From Pseudomonadota bacterium (GTDB lineage Bacteria; Pseudomonadota; Alphaproteobacteria; Acetobacterales; Acetobacteraceae), in the NCBI GenBank assembly GCA_021780935.1, contig JAJXXT010000158.1, positions 54,841-118,840 of the forward strand: a DNA stretch of 64,000 bases, given 5' to 3'. This document shows positions 7,909 through 16,575 of the stretch, piece by piece. Both the position numbers and the translations under genes were made by a program. Position 1 is the stretch's first letter; every line of letters starts with the position of its first letter. Below the pieces are notes generated by a model. It was not told the DNA's origin, did not search any database, and saw only the letters and a program-made list of their open reading frames with translations.

Positions 7909-9239
7909 TGGCGGCCGAAACCCGGCCCTCGGCGCGCCCGCTGGCGGTGCCACCCTCCTTGCCGCTACCGCCCTGGGCGCCACACCCGTGGGCGCCACCA
8001 CCTTGGGCGCTGCGGACGGCCCAGGTCGCGGTGGTGTTGCTGCCGCTGTTACTGCTGCATGCCCGCGCGCTGGCCGAGGTCAGCGTCGCCATCGCCGATC
8101 TTGTGTTTCTGTGGCGGATGGCAGCGACCCGCTCCTGGCGCTGGCTGCGCGCGCCCGAGGTGCTGCCGGGGCTGCTGTTCTGGGCGTGGCAGCTCATCTG
8201 TTCCCTGCCCTTCCATGCCGCGGGGGGTATGCCAGCCTTCATCCAGGCGCTCGCCTCGCTCCGCTGGTTTCTGCTGATCCCGGCGCTGAGCCGCGTGGTG
8301 CTGGCCGACGCGGCGGTGCGTGCCTGGTTCATGCGCGTGCTGACCGCCGCGGTACTCTATATCGGCGCCAATGTCTGGCTGCAGCAGGCGACCGGGTTCG
8401 ACCTCTGGGGCTTCCGCCGCTGGGTGGACGGCTCGCTGACCGGCCCGTTCTACGAGCCGCGGGCCAGCGCGCCGCTGGTGCGCATGCTGTTCCCGGTGCT
8501 GCTGCCGCCGCTGGCGCGGGCGCGCGCCGCCTGGGCCGTGACGCTGCTGCTGCTGAGCGTCGTCACCATGGTGCTGATCGGGCAGCGCATGCCGGTGCTG
8601 CTGCTGGGCATGGGCCTCGCCGCCACGGCCCTGCTGCTGCCGGGCCTGCGCAAGCTGGCGCTCGGCTTCCTGGTGCTGGTGCCGCTGCTGGTGCTGGGCA
8701 CCGTGCTGTTCTCGCCGCAGGCGCATCACCGGCTGGTGACGCTGTTCGCCAGCACGATGCTGCATTTTCCCGACAGCCCCTATGGCTCGCTCTACCTGCG
8801 TGCGCTGGCGATGGCGCAGAACCGGCCCTGGTTCGGCTGGGGGTTCGACGGGTTCCGCCACGCCTGCGCCGACCCGGTGAACTTTCGTGCCTTCCCGGGG
8901 CTGGGCCAGACCCTGGCGGCGGGCGGCGGCGCCGGCGTCTGCAACATCCACCCGCACAACATCTATCTGGAGGCGCTGACCAATGCCGGCCTGCCGGGGA
9001 TCGTGCTTTACGCCGCCACGGTGCTGGCCTGGCTGCTGGTCACCGGGCGCGGGCTGTGGCGCGGGGCCACCACGGCGGAGCAGACCCTGCGGGCCGGCGT
9101 ACTGGTCGCGATCCTCGTGCATTTCTGGCCAATCGCCTCGTCGAGCTCGGCCTTCGACGTGTATACGTCGGGCATCGGCTACACGATGGCCGCATTTGGC
9201 GTGGCACTCGCCCGCGCCGCCGCCCCACCTGGCGCATGA
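7908..9239 (+). CDS. O-antigen ligase/polymerase family membrane protein (WaaL/Wzy-like)
   Basis: A 443-residue polytopic inner-membrane protein with about ten hydrophobic helices and a long periplasmic loop (roughly residues 280-370). That loop holds the typical NRPWFGWGFDGFRHAC and IHPHNIYLEALTNAGLPG, where the HPHN-x-(Y/F)-L-E motif is the hallmark of the O-antigen ligase domain. It should join polymerised glycan to lipid A-core in the periplasm. The N-terminal tail carries a proline/tryptophan repeat of three five-residue units (PPWAP, HPWAP, PPWAL; about 7966-8010) before the first helix, an odd lineage-specific ornament. Coupled at both ends by overlaps with the PDZ gene and the GT9 gene. 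Confidence 0.85.
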   Translation: MAAETRPSARPLAVPPSLPLPPWAPHPWAPPPWALRTAQVAVVLLPLLLLHARALAEVSVAIADLVFLWRMAATRSWRWLRAPEVLPGLLFWAWQLICSLPFHAAGGMPAFIQALASLRWFLLIPALSRVVLADAAVRAWFMRVLTAAVLYIGANVWLQQATGFDLWGFRRWVDGSLTGPFYEPRASAPLVRMLFPVLLPPLARARAAWAVTLLLLSVVTMVLIGQRMPVLLLGMGLAATALLLPGLRKLALGFLVLVPLLVLGTVLFSPQAHHRLVTLFASTMLHFPDSPYGSLYLRALAMAQNRPWFGWGFDGFRHACADPVNFRAFPGLGQTLAAGGGAGVCNIHPHNIYLEALTNAGLPGIVLYAATVLAWLLVTGRGLWRGATTAEQTLRAGVLVAILVHFWPIASSSSAFDVYTSGIGYTMAAFGVALARAAAPPGA

Positions 9240-10135
9240 AGCGCATTCTCTTCGTCACCTCGAACCGCATCGGCGATGCGGTGCTCTCCACCGGGCTGCT
9301 CGACCATCTGCTGCGTACCCACCCGCAAGCGCGCTTCACCGTCGCCTGCGGCACCGTGGCGGAGGGGGTGTTTGTGCGCATGCCGCGCCTGGAGCGGCTG
9401 ATTTTGCTGGAGAAGCGGCGCGACCGAAGGCACTGGCTGCCGCTCTGGGGGGCGACCGCCTTCACGCGGTGGGACCTGGTGGTGGATATCCGCGCCTCGG
9501 CCCTCTCCTACCTCGTGCCAGCGCGGCGGCGTGCGCGCATGCGGCGCGGCAAGGGCGCGAAAATCGCCCAGCTCGCCGCCGTGCTCGGGCTCGATCCCCC
9601 GCCGCTGCCGGTGGTCTGGACGTCACCCGAGGACGAGGCCCGCGCGGCCGCCCTGCTGCCGCACCGTCCGCTCCTGGTGCTCGCCCCCACCGCCAACTGG
9701 TCGGGCAAGATCTGGCCTGCCGAGCGCTTCATCGAACTAGGGGAGCAGCTGCTTGCCGGCCCGCTCGCCGGCGCCGCGGTCGCCGTCATGGCCGGGCCCG
9801 GCGAGACGGAGCGTGGCCTCGCGGCGCCGGTGCTCGCGGCCTTCCCCGGTGCGATCGACCTCGTAGGCCATCTCTCGCTGCCGCAGGCGGCTGCCTGCCT
9901 CCGGCGGGCCTCGCTGTTCGTCGGCAATGATTCCGGGCTGATGCACCTCGCCGCCGCCGCCGGCGCGCCGACGCTCGGCCTGTTCGGCCCCACGCCCGCG
10001 GTGGAATACGCCCCCGCCGGCATCCGCGCCGCGGCGAGCGTTGCCGCCGACGGCACCATGGCCGGACTGCCGGTCGACCAGACTCTCGCCGACGCTATCC
10101 GGCTGCTGCCGCCGGCACCGGACGCGGCCGCCTGA
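9236..10135 (+). CDS. Glycosyltransferase family 9 (heptosyltransferase-like)
   Basis: A 299-residue GT9 enzyme, shorter than the one at 4408. It begins MKRILFVTSNRIGDAVLSTG, the exact family N-terminus, and its C-terminal domain has LVLAPTANWSGKIWPAERF and FVGNDSGLMHLAAAAGAPTLGLFGPT, the (D/N)-S-G-x-x-H-x-A-x-A nucleotide-sugar site. ATG 9236 overlaps the ligase stop (ATGA), and its own stop overlaps the following GT4 start. It most likely builds the LPS inner core or a related surface glycan in the cytoplasm. Confidence 0.87.
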   Translation: MKRILFVTSNRIGDAVLSTGLLDHLLRTHPQARFTVACGTVAEGVFVRMPRLERLILLEKRRDRRHWLPLWGATAFTRWDLVVDIRASALSYLVPARRRARMRRGKGAKIAQLAAVLGLDPPPLPVVWTSPEDEARAAALLPHRPLLVLAPTANWSGKIWPAERFIELGEQLLAGPLAGAAVAVMAGPGETERGLAAPVLAAFPGAIDLVGHLSLPQAAACLRRASLFVGNDSGLMHLAAAAGAPTLGLFGPTPAVEYAPAGIRAAASVAADGTMAGLPVDQTLADAIRLLPPAPDAAA

Positions 10136-11181
10136 TGCGCATCGCCCACCTCATGGCCGGCGCCCACGACGGCGGTGCGGAGCTGTTCTACGAGCGCATG
10201 GCCATCGCCCAGGCCGGCGCCGGGGAGAGCGTGCTGCCCGTCATCCGCACCGACGCGGCGCGTGCCGCCCGGCTGCGCGAAGCGGGGCTGGCGCCGGTCG
10301 AGCTGCGCTTCGGCGGGCCCATCGACCTCCTGACGCGCCCGCGCATCCGCCGCGCGCTGCGCGGCTTCGCTCCGGCGATCGCGATGAGCTGGATGAGCCG
10401 CGCCTCGATGCACGCGCCGCGCGGCGAATGGGTGCTGGTCGGTCGGCTCGGCGGCTATTACGACCCAAAATACTTCCGCGCCTGCGAGCACCTGGTCGGC
10501 AATACGCATGGCATCGTGGGCTGGCTGCGCCAACAGGGCATCGCGCCCGCCCGCACGCATTACCTGCCGAACTTCGTCGATGATTTCGCGGGTTCTGCCC
10601 CGGCGGACCGCGCGGCACTCGGCATTCCGCCGGCCGCCCCGATGCTGCTCGGCCTCGGCCGGCTGCATCGCGACAAGGGCTTCGACATTGCGCTCACCGC
10701 ACTCGCGGGGCTCCCGGGCGTGCACCTGGCGATCGCCGGCAGCGGCCCGGAGGAGGAGGCGCTGCGTGCGCTCGCCGCCCGGCTCGGCGTGGCGGACCGC
10801 GCGCATTTCCTCGGCTGGCGGCGCGATGCCGGCGCCCTGCTCGCGGCCTGCGACATCTTCCTCTGCTCCTCGCGCGGCGAGCCGCTGGGCAACATGGTGC
10901 TGGAGGCGTGGTCCGCGGCGCGGCCGGTGGTCGCCCTGGCGGCACTCGGCCCCGCCGAACTGATCACCCAGGACGAGACCGGCATCGTCACCCCGCTCGA
11001 GGATGCGCCGGCGCTGGCAGCCGGCATCGCCCGTGTGCTCGCCGACGCCGATTTCGCCCGCCGTCTCGCCAGCGCCGGGCGCGCGCGCTACCAACGCGAC
11101 TTCATGCAGGCGCCGGTGCTGAGCGCGTGGCGACGCCTGTTCGAGCAACTCATCGCCGACAAGAGGGAAACGTCACCATGA
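10135..11181 (+). CDS. Glycosyltransferase family 4
   Basis: A 348-residue retaining GT-B enzyme. The N-terminal domain starts MRIAHLMAGAHDGGAE (the glycine-rich acceptor loop), and the C-terminal domain contains LLGLGRLHRDKGFDIAL, IAGSGPEEEALR and the E-x7-E motif region SSRGEPLGNMVLEAW. Its donor and acceptor sugars cannot be read from sequence. Stop-start overlap with the GT9 gene and ATGA overlap with the next gene place it in the same transcript. It is likely part of lipopolysaccharide core or O-chain assembly. Confidence 0.86.
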   Translation: MRIAHLMAGAHDGGAELFYERMAIAQAGAGESVLPVIRTDAARAARLREAGLAPVELRFGGPIDLLTRPRIRRALRGFAPAIAMSWMSRASMHAPRGEWVLVGRLGGYYDPKYFRACEHLVGNTHGIVGWLRQQGIAPARTHYLPNFVDDFAGSAPADRAALGIPPAAPMLLGLGRLHRDKGFDIALTALAGLPGVHLAIAGSGPEEEALRALAARLGVADRAHFLGWRRDAGALLAACDIFLCSSRGEPLGNMVLEAWSAARPVVALAALGPAELITQDETGIVTPLEDAPALAAGIARVLADADFARRLASAGRARYQRDFMQAPVLSAWRRLFEQLIADKRETSP

Positions 11182-12008
11182 AACTGATGAGCTTCCGCGA
11201 CGCGTCGGGCCGCACCGGCTGGGGCGCGGTCGAGGGCGACAAGGTCGCCGACCTCACCGCCAGCGCCCCCTCCCTGCGCGCGGCGCTGGCCGCCGGGCGT
11301 GCGATCAGCGTGCCCGCGAGTGCACCGCGCCTCGACCTCGCAAGCCTCGCCTACCTGCCGCCGATCCCGGACCCCGAGAAGATCATCTGCGTCGGCCTCA
11401 ACTACCTCACCCATATCCTTGAGGGCGGGCGCGAACCGCCGGCGATGCCGACCATCTTCACCCGCTGGGCCAACACCCAGGTCGGGCACGGCCAGCCGAT
11501 GGTCCGGCCGAAGGTCTCGGCCACGTTCGACTACGAGGGCGAGCTTGCCTTCGTCATCGGCAAGCGCTGCCGGCACGTGGCGGAGGCTGACGCGATGTCC
11601 GTCGTCGCCGGCTATTCCTGCTATAATGACGGCTCCATCCGCGAATGGCAGCGCCATTCGACGCAGTTCACGCCGGGCAAGAATTTCCCGGCGACCGGCG
11701 GCTTCGGGCCGTTCCTGGTCACCCCCGACGAGGTGGGCGACATCACGCGCTCCAGCCTCGTCACCCGCCTCAACGGGCGGGAGGTGCAGCGCGCGACGAT
11801 CGACGACCTGGTGTTCGGCGTCGCCCGCCTCGTCGCCTATTGCTCGGGCTTCACGGTGCTGGAGCCGGGAGACGTGGTCATCACCGGCACCACCGGCGGC
11901 GTCGGCGCCTATCACAAGCCGCCTTTGTGGATGAAGCCTGGCGACACGGTCGAGGTGGAGATCTCGGGCGTCGGCACGCTGTCCAACCCGATCGTCGACG
12001 AGGCCTGA
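11178..12008 (+). CDS. Fumarylacetoacetate hydrolase (FAH) family protein
   Basis: A 276-residue FAH-fold enzyme. The metal-binding core is visible as DYEGELAFVIGK (the D/E-x-E-x-E-like ligand cluster), and ICVGLNYLTHILEGG is the usual active-site loop ahead of it. TPGKNFPATGGFGPFLVTPDEV and GDVVITGTTGGVG complete the family pattern. Members hydrolyse or decarboxylate acylpyruvates and 2-hydroxyhexadienedioates at the end of aromatic catabolic routes. It overlaps the GT4 stop by ATGA although the function changes. The AroE-like and FAD monooxygenase genes downstream support an aromatic-compound pathway. The exact reaction is not determinable. Confidence 0.85.
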   Translation: MKLMSFRDASGRTGWGAVEGDKVADLTASAPSLRAALAAGRAISVPASAPRLDLASLAYLPPIPDPEKIICVGLNYLTHILEGGREPPAMPTIFTRWANTQVGHGQPMVRPKVSATFDYEGELAFVIGKRCRHVAEADAMSVVAGYSCYNDGSIREWQRHSTQFTPGKNFPATGGFGPFLVTPDEVGDITRSSLVTRLNGREVQRATIDDLVFGVARLVAYCSGFTVLEPGDVVITGTTGGVGAYHKPPLWMKPGDTVEVEISGVGTLSNPIVDEA

Positions 12009-12018
12009 GCGGCTGGCC

Positions 12019-12870
12019 ATGAACGGGGCGGCGATGAACGGCGGGCACGACGCGGGCTGCATCTCGGACATCGGGCGCATCACCGGTCGCACCAGGCTGC
12101 TCGGCATCGTCGGCGACCCGATCGCCCAGGTCGGCTCCCCGGCGATCTGCAACCCGCTCATCGCGGCCTCGGGCACGGATGCGGTGCTGCTGCCGCTGCA
12201 CGTGCCCAAGGCCGATTTCGCGACGGCGATGCAGGGGCTGATGCGCCTCGCCAATCTCGACGGGCTGATCCTCACCGTTCCGTTCAAGCAACTTGTTCTG
12301 CCCTTCGCCGACACCGTGCTGCCCACCGCCGCCCTGGTCGGTGCCGCCAACACGCTGCGCCGCGAACGAGACGGCACGTGGAGTGCCGAGATGTTCGACG
12401 GTGCGGGCCTGCTGCACGCGCTCGCGGGGCTCGGTGTCGCTGCCGCGGGTGCCGCGGTGCTGCTGCTCGGCGCGGGTGGTGCGGGGCGGGCGATCGGGGT
12501 CGCGCTGGCCCAGGCCGGCGTGGCGCGGCTCGGCATCCACGACCTCGACCGCGAGCGCGCGCAGGCCCTGGCCGAGCTTGCCCGCCGTGCGGCACCTGGC
12601 TGCGCCGCCACGCCGGCCGAGCCCCTCGCGCGCGGCTACGACGTGGTGATCAACGCGACCCCCATGGGCATGCGCCCGGGCGATGACCTCGCGACACCGC
12701 TCGGCCCGCTCGCCGGCGTGGCGGCGGTGATCGACATCGTCACCGACCCGCCGGTCACCACACTGCTGGAGGCGGCGCGCGCCGCCGGCTGCCGCACCGC
12801 CGGCGGCCGTGCGATGGTCGAGGGCCAGGCGCGCGCATTGCTGGAGTTTTTCCATATCATGCTGCCCTGA
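12019..12870 (+). CDS. Shikimate/quinate dehydrogenase-like protein (AroE family paralogue)
   Basis: A 283-residue AroE-fold protein. Catalytic Lys90 (LTVPFK) and Asp127 (EMFDGAG) are present, as are Asn111 (GAANTL) and the NAD(P) loop GAGGAGRAIG (151-160). The substrate-carboxylate motif, usually H-S-x-S-P in biosynthetic AroE, is QVGSP here (residues 37-41), so the first of the two serines is Val. That argues for a catabolic paralogue with another acidic substrate rather than the aromatic-biosynthesis enzyme. It sits 10 bp after the FAH gene and 11 bp before an FAD monooxygenase, suggesting one catabolic operon. Starts at 12019 or the internal ATG 12034 are both possible. Confidence 0.8.
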   Translation: MNGAAMNGGHDAGCISDIGRITGRTRLLGIVGDPIAQVGSPAICNPLIAASGTDAVLLPLHVPKADFATAMQGLMRLANLDGLILTVPFKQLVLPFADTVLPTAALVGAANTLRRERDGTWSAEMFDGAGLLHALAGLGVAAAGAAVLLLGAGGAGRAIGVALAQAGVARLGIHDLDRERAQALAELARRAAPGCAATPAEPLARGYDVVINATPMGMRPGDDLATPLGPLAGVAAVIDIVTDPPVTTLLEAARAAGCRTAGGRAMVEGQARALLEFFHIMLP

Positions 12871-12881
12871 CACCGGCGCCG

Positions 12882-14528
12882 ATGACGCAGCCCATGCAAA
12901 CGCAGGTTCTCGTCGTCGGCGGCGGTCCGGTCGGGATGACCCTGGCGATGGACCTCGCCTGGCGCGGCATCGCCGTCACGGTTGCCGAGCAGCGCCACGA
13001 AGGCGAGCCCCCGAGCGTCAAATGCAACCACGTCGCCGCGCGCTCGATGGAGATTTTCCGCCGTCTCGGCGTCGCCGGGGCGCTGCGCGACGCCGGGCTG
13101 CCGCCCGACTACCCCAACGACATCGCCTATCGCACCACCGCGACCGGCATCGAGCTTTCGCGCATCCCCATCCCCTGCCGCGCCGAGCGTTACAGCAGAA
13201 GGGACAGCCCGGACGGAGGGTGGCCAACGCCGGAGCCGCCGCACCGCATCAACCAGATCTACCTGGAACCGGTGCTGGTGCGCCACGCAACCGCCATGCC
13301 GGGGCTGCGCCTGCTCAACCGCCGCTCGGTCGAGGGCTACACCCAGACTGATAGCGGCGTGGTCGCGACGCTGCGCGACCTTGACAGCGGGCAGACGCAG
13401 CGGATCGGCTGCGACTATCTCGTCGGCTGCGACGGCGCGCGCTCGGAGATCCGCCGCGCCATCGGCGCGCGCATGCAGGGCAACGCGGTGGTGCAGCGCG
13501 TCCAGTCCACCTTCATCCGCGCCCCTTCCCTGCGCGGCCTGATAGCCACACCGCCGGCCTGGGCCAGCTTCTCGATCAACCCGCGCCGCAGCGGCAACAT
13601 GTACGCGATCGACGGGCGCGAGACCTGGCTGATTCACAATTACCTGAGGCCAGGCGAGGAGGATTTCGATTCGGTCGATCGCGACCGCTGCATCCGGCTG
13701 ATCCTCGGCGTCGATGATCGTTTTGACTACGATATCATCTCCAAGGAGGACTGGATCGGCCGCCGCCTGCTTGCCGAGCGGTTCCGCGACCGCCGCGTCT
13801 TTTTGTGCGGCGATGCCGCCCATATCTGGGTGCCGATGGCGGGCTACGGCATGAACGCCGGCATCGCGGACGCAGCCAACCTCGCCTGGCTGCTCGCCGC
13901 GACCCTCAAACGCTGGGCCGCGCCCGCCATCCTCGACGCCTACGAGGCCGAGCGCCTGCCGATCACCGAGCAGGTCTCGCGCTTCGCCATGGACCACGCG
14001 ATCGCGCTCTCCCACCAGCGCGCAGCGGTGCCGGAGGAGATCGAGGCGCCGGGCCAGGCGGGCGAGGCGGCGCGGGCGCGCGTCGGCCGGGCGCTCTATG
14101 ACCTCAACGTCAACCAGTATTGCTGCGGCGGGCTGAATTTCGGCTATTTCTACGACGCCTCGCCGATCATCGCCTATGACGGCGAGGCGGCCCCGGCCTA
14201 CGGCATGTATGATTTCACGCCCTCGACCGTCCCGGGCTGCCGCACCCCCCATCTCTGGCTCCGCGACGGGCGCTCGCTCTACGACGCGATGGGCGCCGAC
14301 TACACGCTGCTGCGCCTCGACCGCACGCTCGACCCTCGCCCGCTGCTCGCCGCGGCGCAGGCCCGCGCAGTGCCGCTCGCGGTGCTCGATGTCGCGGCAC
14401 CGGAGGCAGCCTCCCTCTATCCGCATAAACTGGTGCTCTCGCGCCCCGACCAGCACGTGGCCTGGCGCGGCGACGCGCTGCCGGCCGACCCCGTTTCGCT
14501 GATCGAGCGCATCCGCGGGGCCGCCTGA
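12882..14528 (+). CDS. FAD-dependent aromatic monooxygenase (PHBH/MhpA-like)
   Basis: A 548-residue class A flavoprotein hydroxylase. The FAD-binding GGGPVGMTLAMDLA opens the protein (residues 13-26). The middle DG motif reads CDGARSEIRRAIG, and the second FAD motif is CGDAAHIWVPMAGYGMNAGI. The last 90 residues look like the thioredoxin-like C-terminal domain of phenol or 3-hydroxyphenylpropionate hydroxylases. It would hydroxylate an aromatic ring using NAD(P)H and oxygen. Position behind the FAH and AroE-like genes supports a role in degrading an aromatic acid. Substrate unknown. Confidence 0.85.
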   Translation: MTQPMQTQVLVVGGGPVGMTLAMDLAWRGIAVTVAEQRHEGEPPSVKCNHVAARSMEIFRRLGVAGALRDAGLPPDYPNDIAYRTTATGIELSRIPIPCRAERYSRRDSPDGGWPTPEPPHRINQIYLEPVLVRHATAMPGLRLLNRRSVEGYTQTDSGVVATLRDLDSGQTQRIGCDYLVGCDGARSEIRRAIGARMQGNAVVQRVQSTFIRAPSLRGLIATPPAWASFSINPRRSGNMYAIDGRETWLIHNYLRPGEEDFDSVDRDRCIRLILGVDDRFDYDIISKEDWIGRRLLAERFRDRRVFLCGDAAHIWVPMAGYGMNAGIADAANLAWLLAATLKRWAAPAILDAYEAERLPITEQVSRFAMDHAIALSHQRAAVPEEIEAPGQAGEAARARVGRALYDLNVNQYCCGGLNFGYFYDASPIIAYDGEAAPAYGMYDFTPSTVPGCRTPHLWLRDGRSLYDAMGADYTLLRLDRTLDPRPLLAAAQARAVPLAVLDVAAPEAASLYPHKLVLSRPDQHVAWRGDALPADPVSLIERIRGAA

Positions 14529-14606
14529 GCGCGCGGGTTTATTTCGGCCCCGCTTGCAAACCGCCGGGGAAGGGACACATTCGGCGCGCAACCAGGGAAC
14601 ACGACA

Positions 14607-15035
14607 ATGTCATGGAAAGCCGCCGCCCTCGTCGTGGCCACGCTCGCCGCGACGCTCACCGGCTGTGCCCAGCCGGGCGCGGCATCGCCCGCCGCCGCCA
14701 CGCCCCAGGCGCTCGCCGCCTTCGCCGGCAACTGGAACGGCACCTGGGGCGGCAAACTCGCCACCACGCTCGTCGTCGAGAGCGTGACACCACCCACGGC
14801 GCGCGTCATCTACGAGTGGGGCATCGCCACCGAGTGGAAGGTGAACAACCCCGGCTTCTTCCGCGAAACCGCGAGGTTCTACGGCGACAAGCTGGTGCTT
14901 CACCTGCCGAGCGGCGCCACCGCGGTCTATGCGTTGCAGCAGGACGGCACGCTCGCCGGCACGCTCGCCAGCCCCAGCAGCGGCCCCTACGCGCTGCCGA
15001 ACGCCATCGTCCACGCAACCCTGGTCCGGCAGTAG
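14607..15035 (+). CDS. Small putative lipoprotein of unknown function
   Basis: 142 residues with a clear lipoprotein signal: Met-Ser-Trp-Lys, a hydrophobic stretch, then the lipobox LTGC ending at about residue 20. The mature part (FAGNWNGTWGGKLATTLVV) looks like a small beta-rich lipocalin-like or extracellular binding domain. It aligns with no function I recognise. It follows the monooxygenase by 78 bp on the same strand and could have its own promoter. Likely tethered to the outer or inner membrane facing the periplasm. Confidence 0.65.
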   Translation: MSWKAAALVVATLAATLTGCAQPGAASPAAATPQALAAFAGNWNGTWGGKLATTLVVESVTPPTARVIYEWGIATEWKVNNPGFFRETARFYGDKLVLHLPSGATAVYALQQDGTLAGTLASPSSGPYALPNAIVHATLVRQ

Positions 15036-15120
15036 GCGGGCCGGCGGCGCGGCACCGGGCCGAAACCGGGCGCCGGGCGCCGGTGCTCAGCCGCCGCCGC
15101 GCGCCGGCTCTTACGCCGGC

Positions 15121-16317
15121 TCACCCCGCCTTGGGCGTGGCGCCGGAAACCCGCGCGTCGAACTGCTCCGGCACCGCCCGGCCGGCGTCGGTATAGGCGC
15201 GGCGGATCGCGTCCACGTTGGGGCGGAAGATCGTATCGCGGTTGGAACGCGTCCAGGCGTTGGACGCGGCGATCGCCGCCACCGAGCCCTGAAACCTCGG
15301 CATCACCCAGCGCGCGAACAGCTCATAGCTGCGCCAGCTCTGCTCGCGGTCGGCCCAGTCATGGGCGCGGAACATGACACCGCCGATCGCGCCGCCGGCA
15401 CGCTCGATCAACGTCTCGATGCCCCGGGCGACGGTCTCGGGTGAGCCCACCAGCGTGGTGCCGGCGGCGACACCCTCGCGCAGCGGGTCCTCGGCGCGGC
15501 CGGGCGGGCGGGCCAGCGTCTCCTCGAAATAGGTCACGGTCTCCAGCCGCTCGCCCACCCGTACCTCAGCCAGCGCCCGCTCGTCGTCCTCCGCCACGTG
15601 CAGGTTGAGCACCAGGCGCCACTCCCCGCGGTCCATGGTCTTGCCGTGCTGGGCGGCGGTTTCCTCGGCGATGGTCCATTGTTTCGCTAGCGCATCGGCT
15701 CCGCCCGGCAGCCCGGCGCCGAGCGAAAGCACGCCGAGCCCGTGCCGGCCCGCCGCGGCAACCCCCGCGGGGGTCAGCGTGCTTGCGACGGCAATCGGAA
15801 AGCGCGGATACGTATAGGGTGCCAGATGCAGACGCGCCGCGCGCAGGCTGAACCAGTCGGTCTCGCGCGTCACCGTCTCGCCAGCGAGCAGCGCCATGAT
15901 GACATCGAGCGCCTCGTCCATCCGCCGCCGCTGCACCGCCGGCTCGATCGCCAGCATATAGGCATCCGAGACCAGCGCCCCCGGCCCGCAGCCGAGCATG
16001 GCGCGCCCGCGCGTCATGTGGTCGAGCTGGGTGAAGCGCTGCGCCACCAGGAACGGGTTGTGATAGGGCAGCGAGGTGACGCCGGAGCCGAGGCGGATAT
16101 GCTTCGTCCGCTCCGCCGCGGCGGCGATGATCAGTTCCGGCGAGGCGATGGTCTCCCACCCCGCGGAATGGTGCTCGCCGATCCAGGCTTCGTCATAGCC
16201 CAGATGGTCGAGCCACTCGATGAGGTCGATGTCGCGGCGCATCGCCAGGGTCGGGTTGTCGCCGAGGCGGTGGAACGGGGCAAGGAAAATGCCGAATTTC
16301 AGGCCGCGATGGGGCAT
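15121..16317 (-). CDS. LLM-class (luciferase-like) flavin-dependent oxidoreductase
   Basis: A 398-residue bacterial-luciferase-fold flavoprotein. It opens LKFGIFLAPFHRLGDNP and shows GYDEAWIGEHHSAGWE, RLGSGVTSLPYHNPFLVAQR and GRAMLGCGPGAL, all standard for FMN-dependent monooxygenases of the limonene or alkanal type. The C-terminal part (TTLVGSPETVARGIE) is also family typical. Start ATG 16317 is chosen because homology begins there; the frame stays open upstream. It is divergent from the ABC transporter operon that starts at 16576, so a shared 258-bp control region and a functional link (import then oxidation of one compound) are plausible but unproven. Confidence 0.85.
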   Translation of the reverse strand: MPHRGLKFGIFLAPFHRLGDNPTLAMRRDIDLIEWLDHLGYDEAWIGEHHSAGWETIASPELIIAAAAERTKHIRLGSGVTSLPYHNPFLVAQRFTQLDHMTRGRAMLGCGPGALVSDAYMLAIEPAVQRRRMDEALDVIMALLAGETVTRETDWFSLRAARLHLAPYTYPRFPIAVASTLTPAGVAAAGRHGLGVLSLGAGLPGGADALAKQWTIAEETAAQHGKTMDRGEWRLVLNLHVAEDDERALAEVRVGERLETVTYFEETLARPPGRAEDPLREGVAAGTTLVGSPETVARGIETLIERAGGAIGGVMFRAHDWADREQSWRSYELFARWVMPRFQGSVAAIAASNAWTRSNRDTIFRPNVDAIRRAYTDAGRAVPEQFDARVSGATPKAG

Positions 16318-16575
16318 GACGGGGTGTTGCTCCGATGGGTTGGCGATGTTGCCCCACAGCCGGCGCGCCGCAAAGCCCGGCGTTGCGCTGGGCGAAACAC
16401 GCGGGCACGCCGGCACCTTTCGGCGAATCAAGGTTATGCGACACGTCTCCGCTCTTGCATGACGCGCGCGGCTTCGCCATAAAGTAGACATCAATCCGCC
16501 AACGAGCGGCGTGGGTCTGGCAGGCATTCGGCATAGCGCCGTGCCGCTTCCCATGGTCATAGGGAGGATAACGGA

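Noticed and set aside
16455..16485. Promoter TTGCAT with CATAAA or TAAAGT ahead of the binding-protein gene at 16576
   Set aside because: Only about half of the consensus positions match and spacing is ambiguous (17 or 19 bp); not strong enough to list as a feature.
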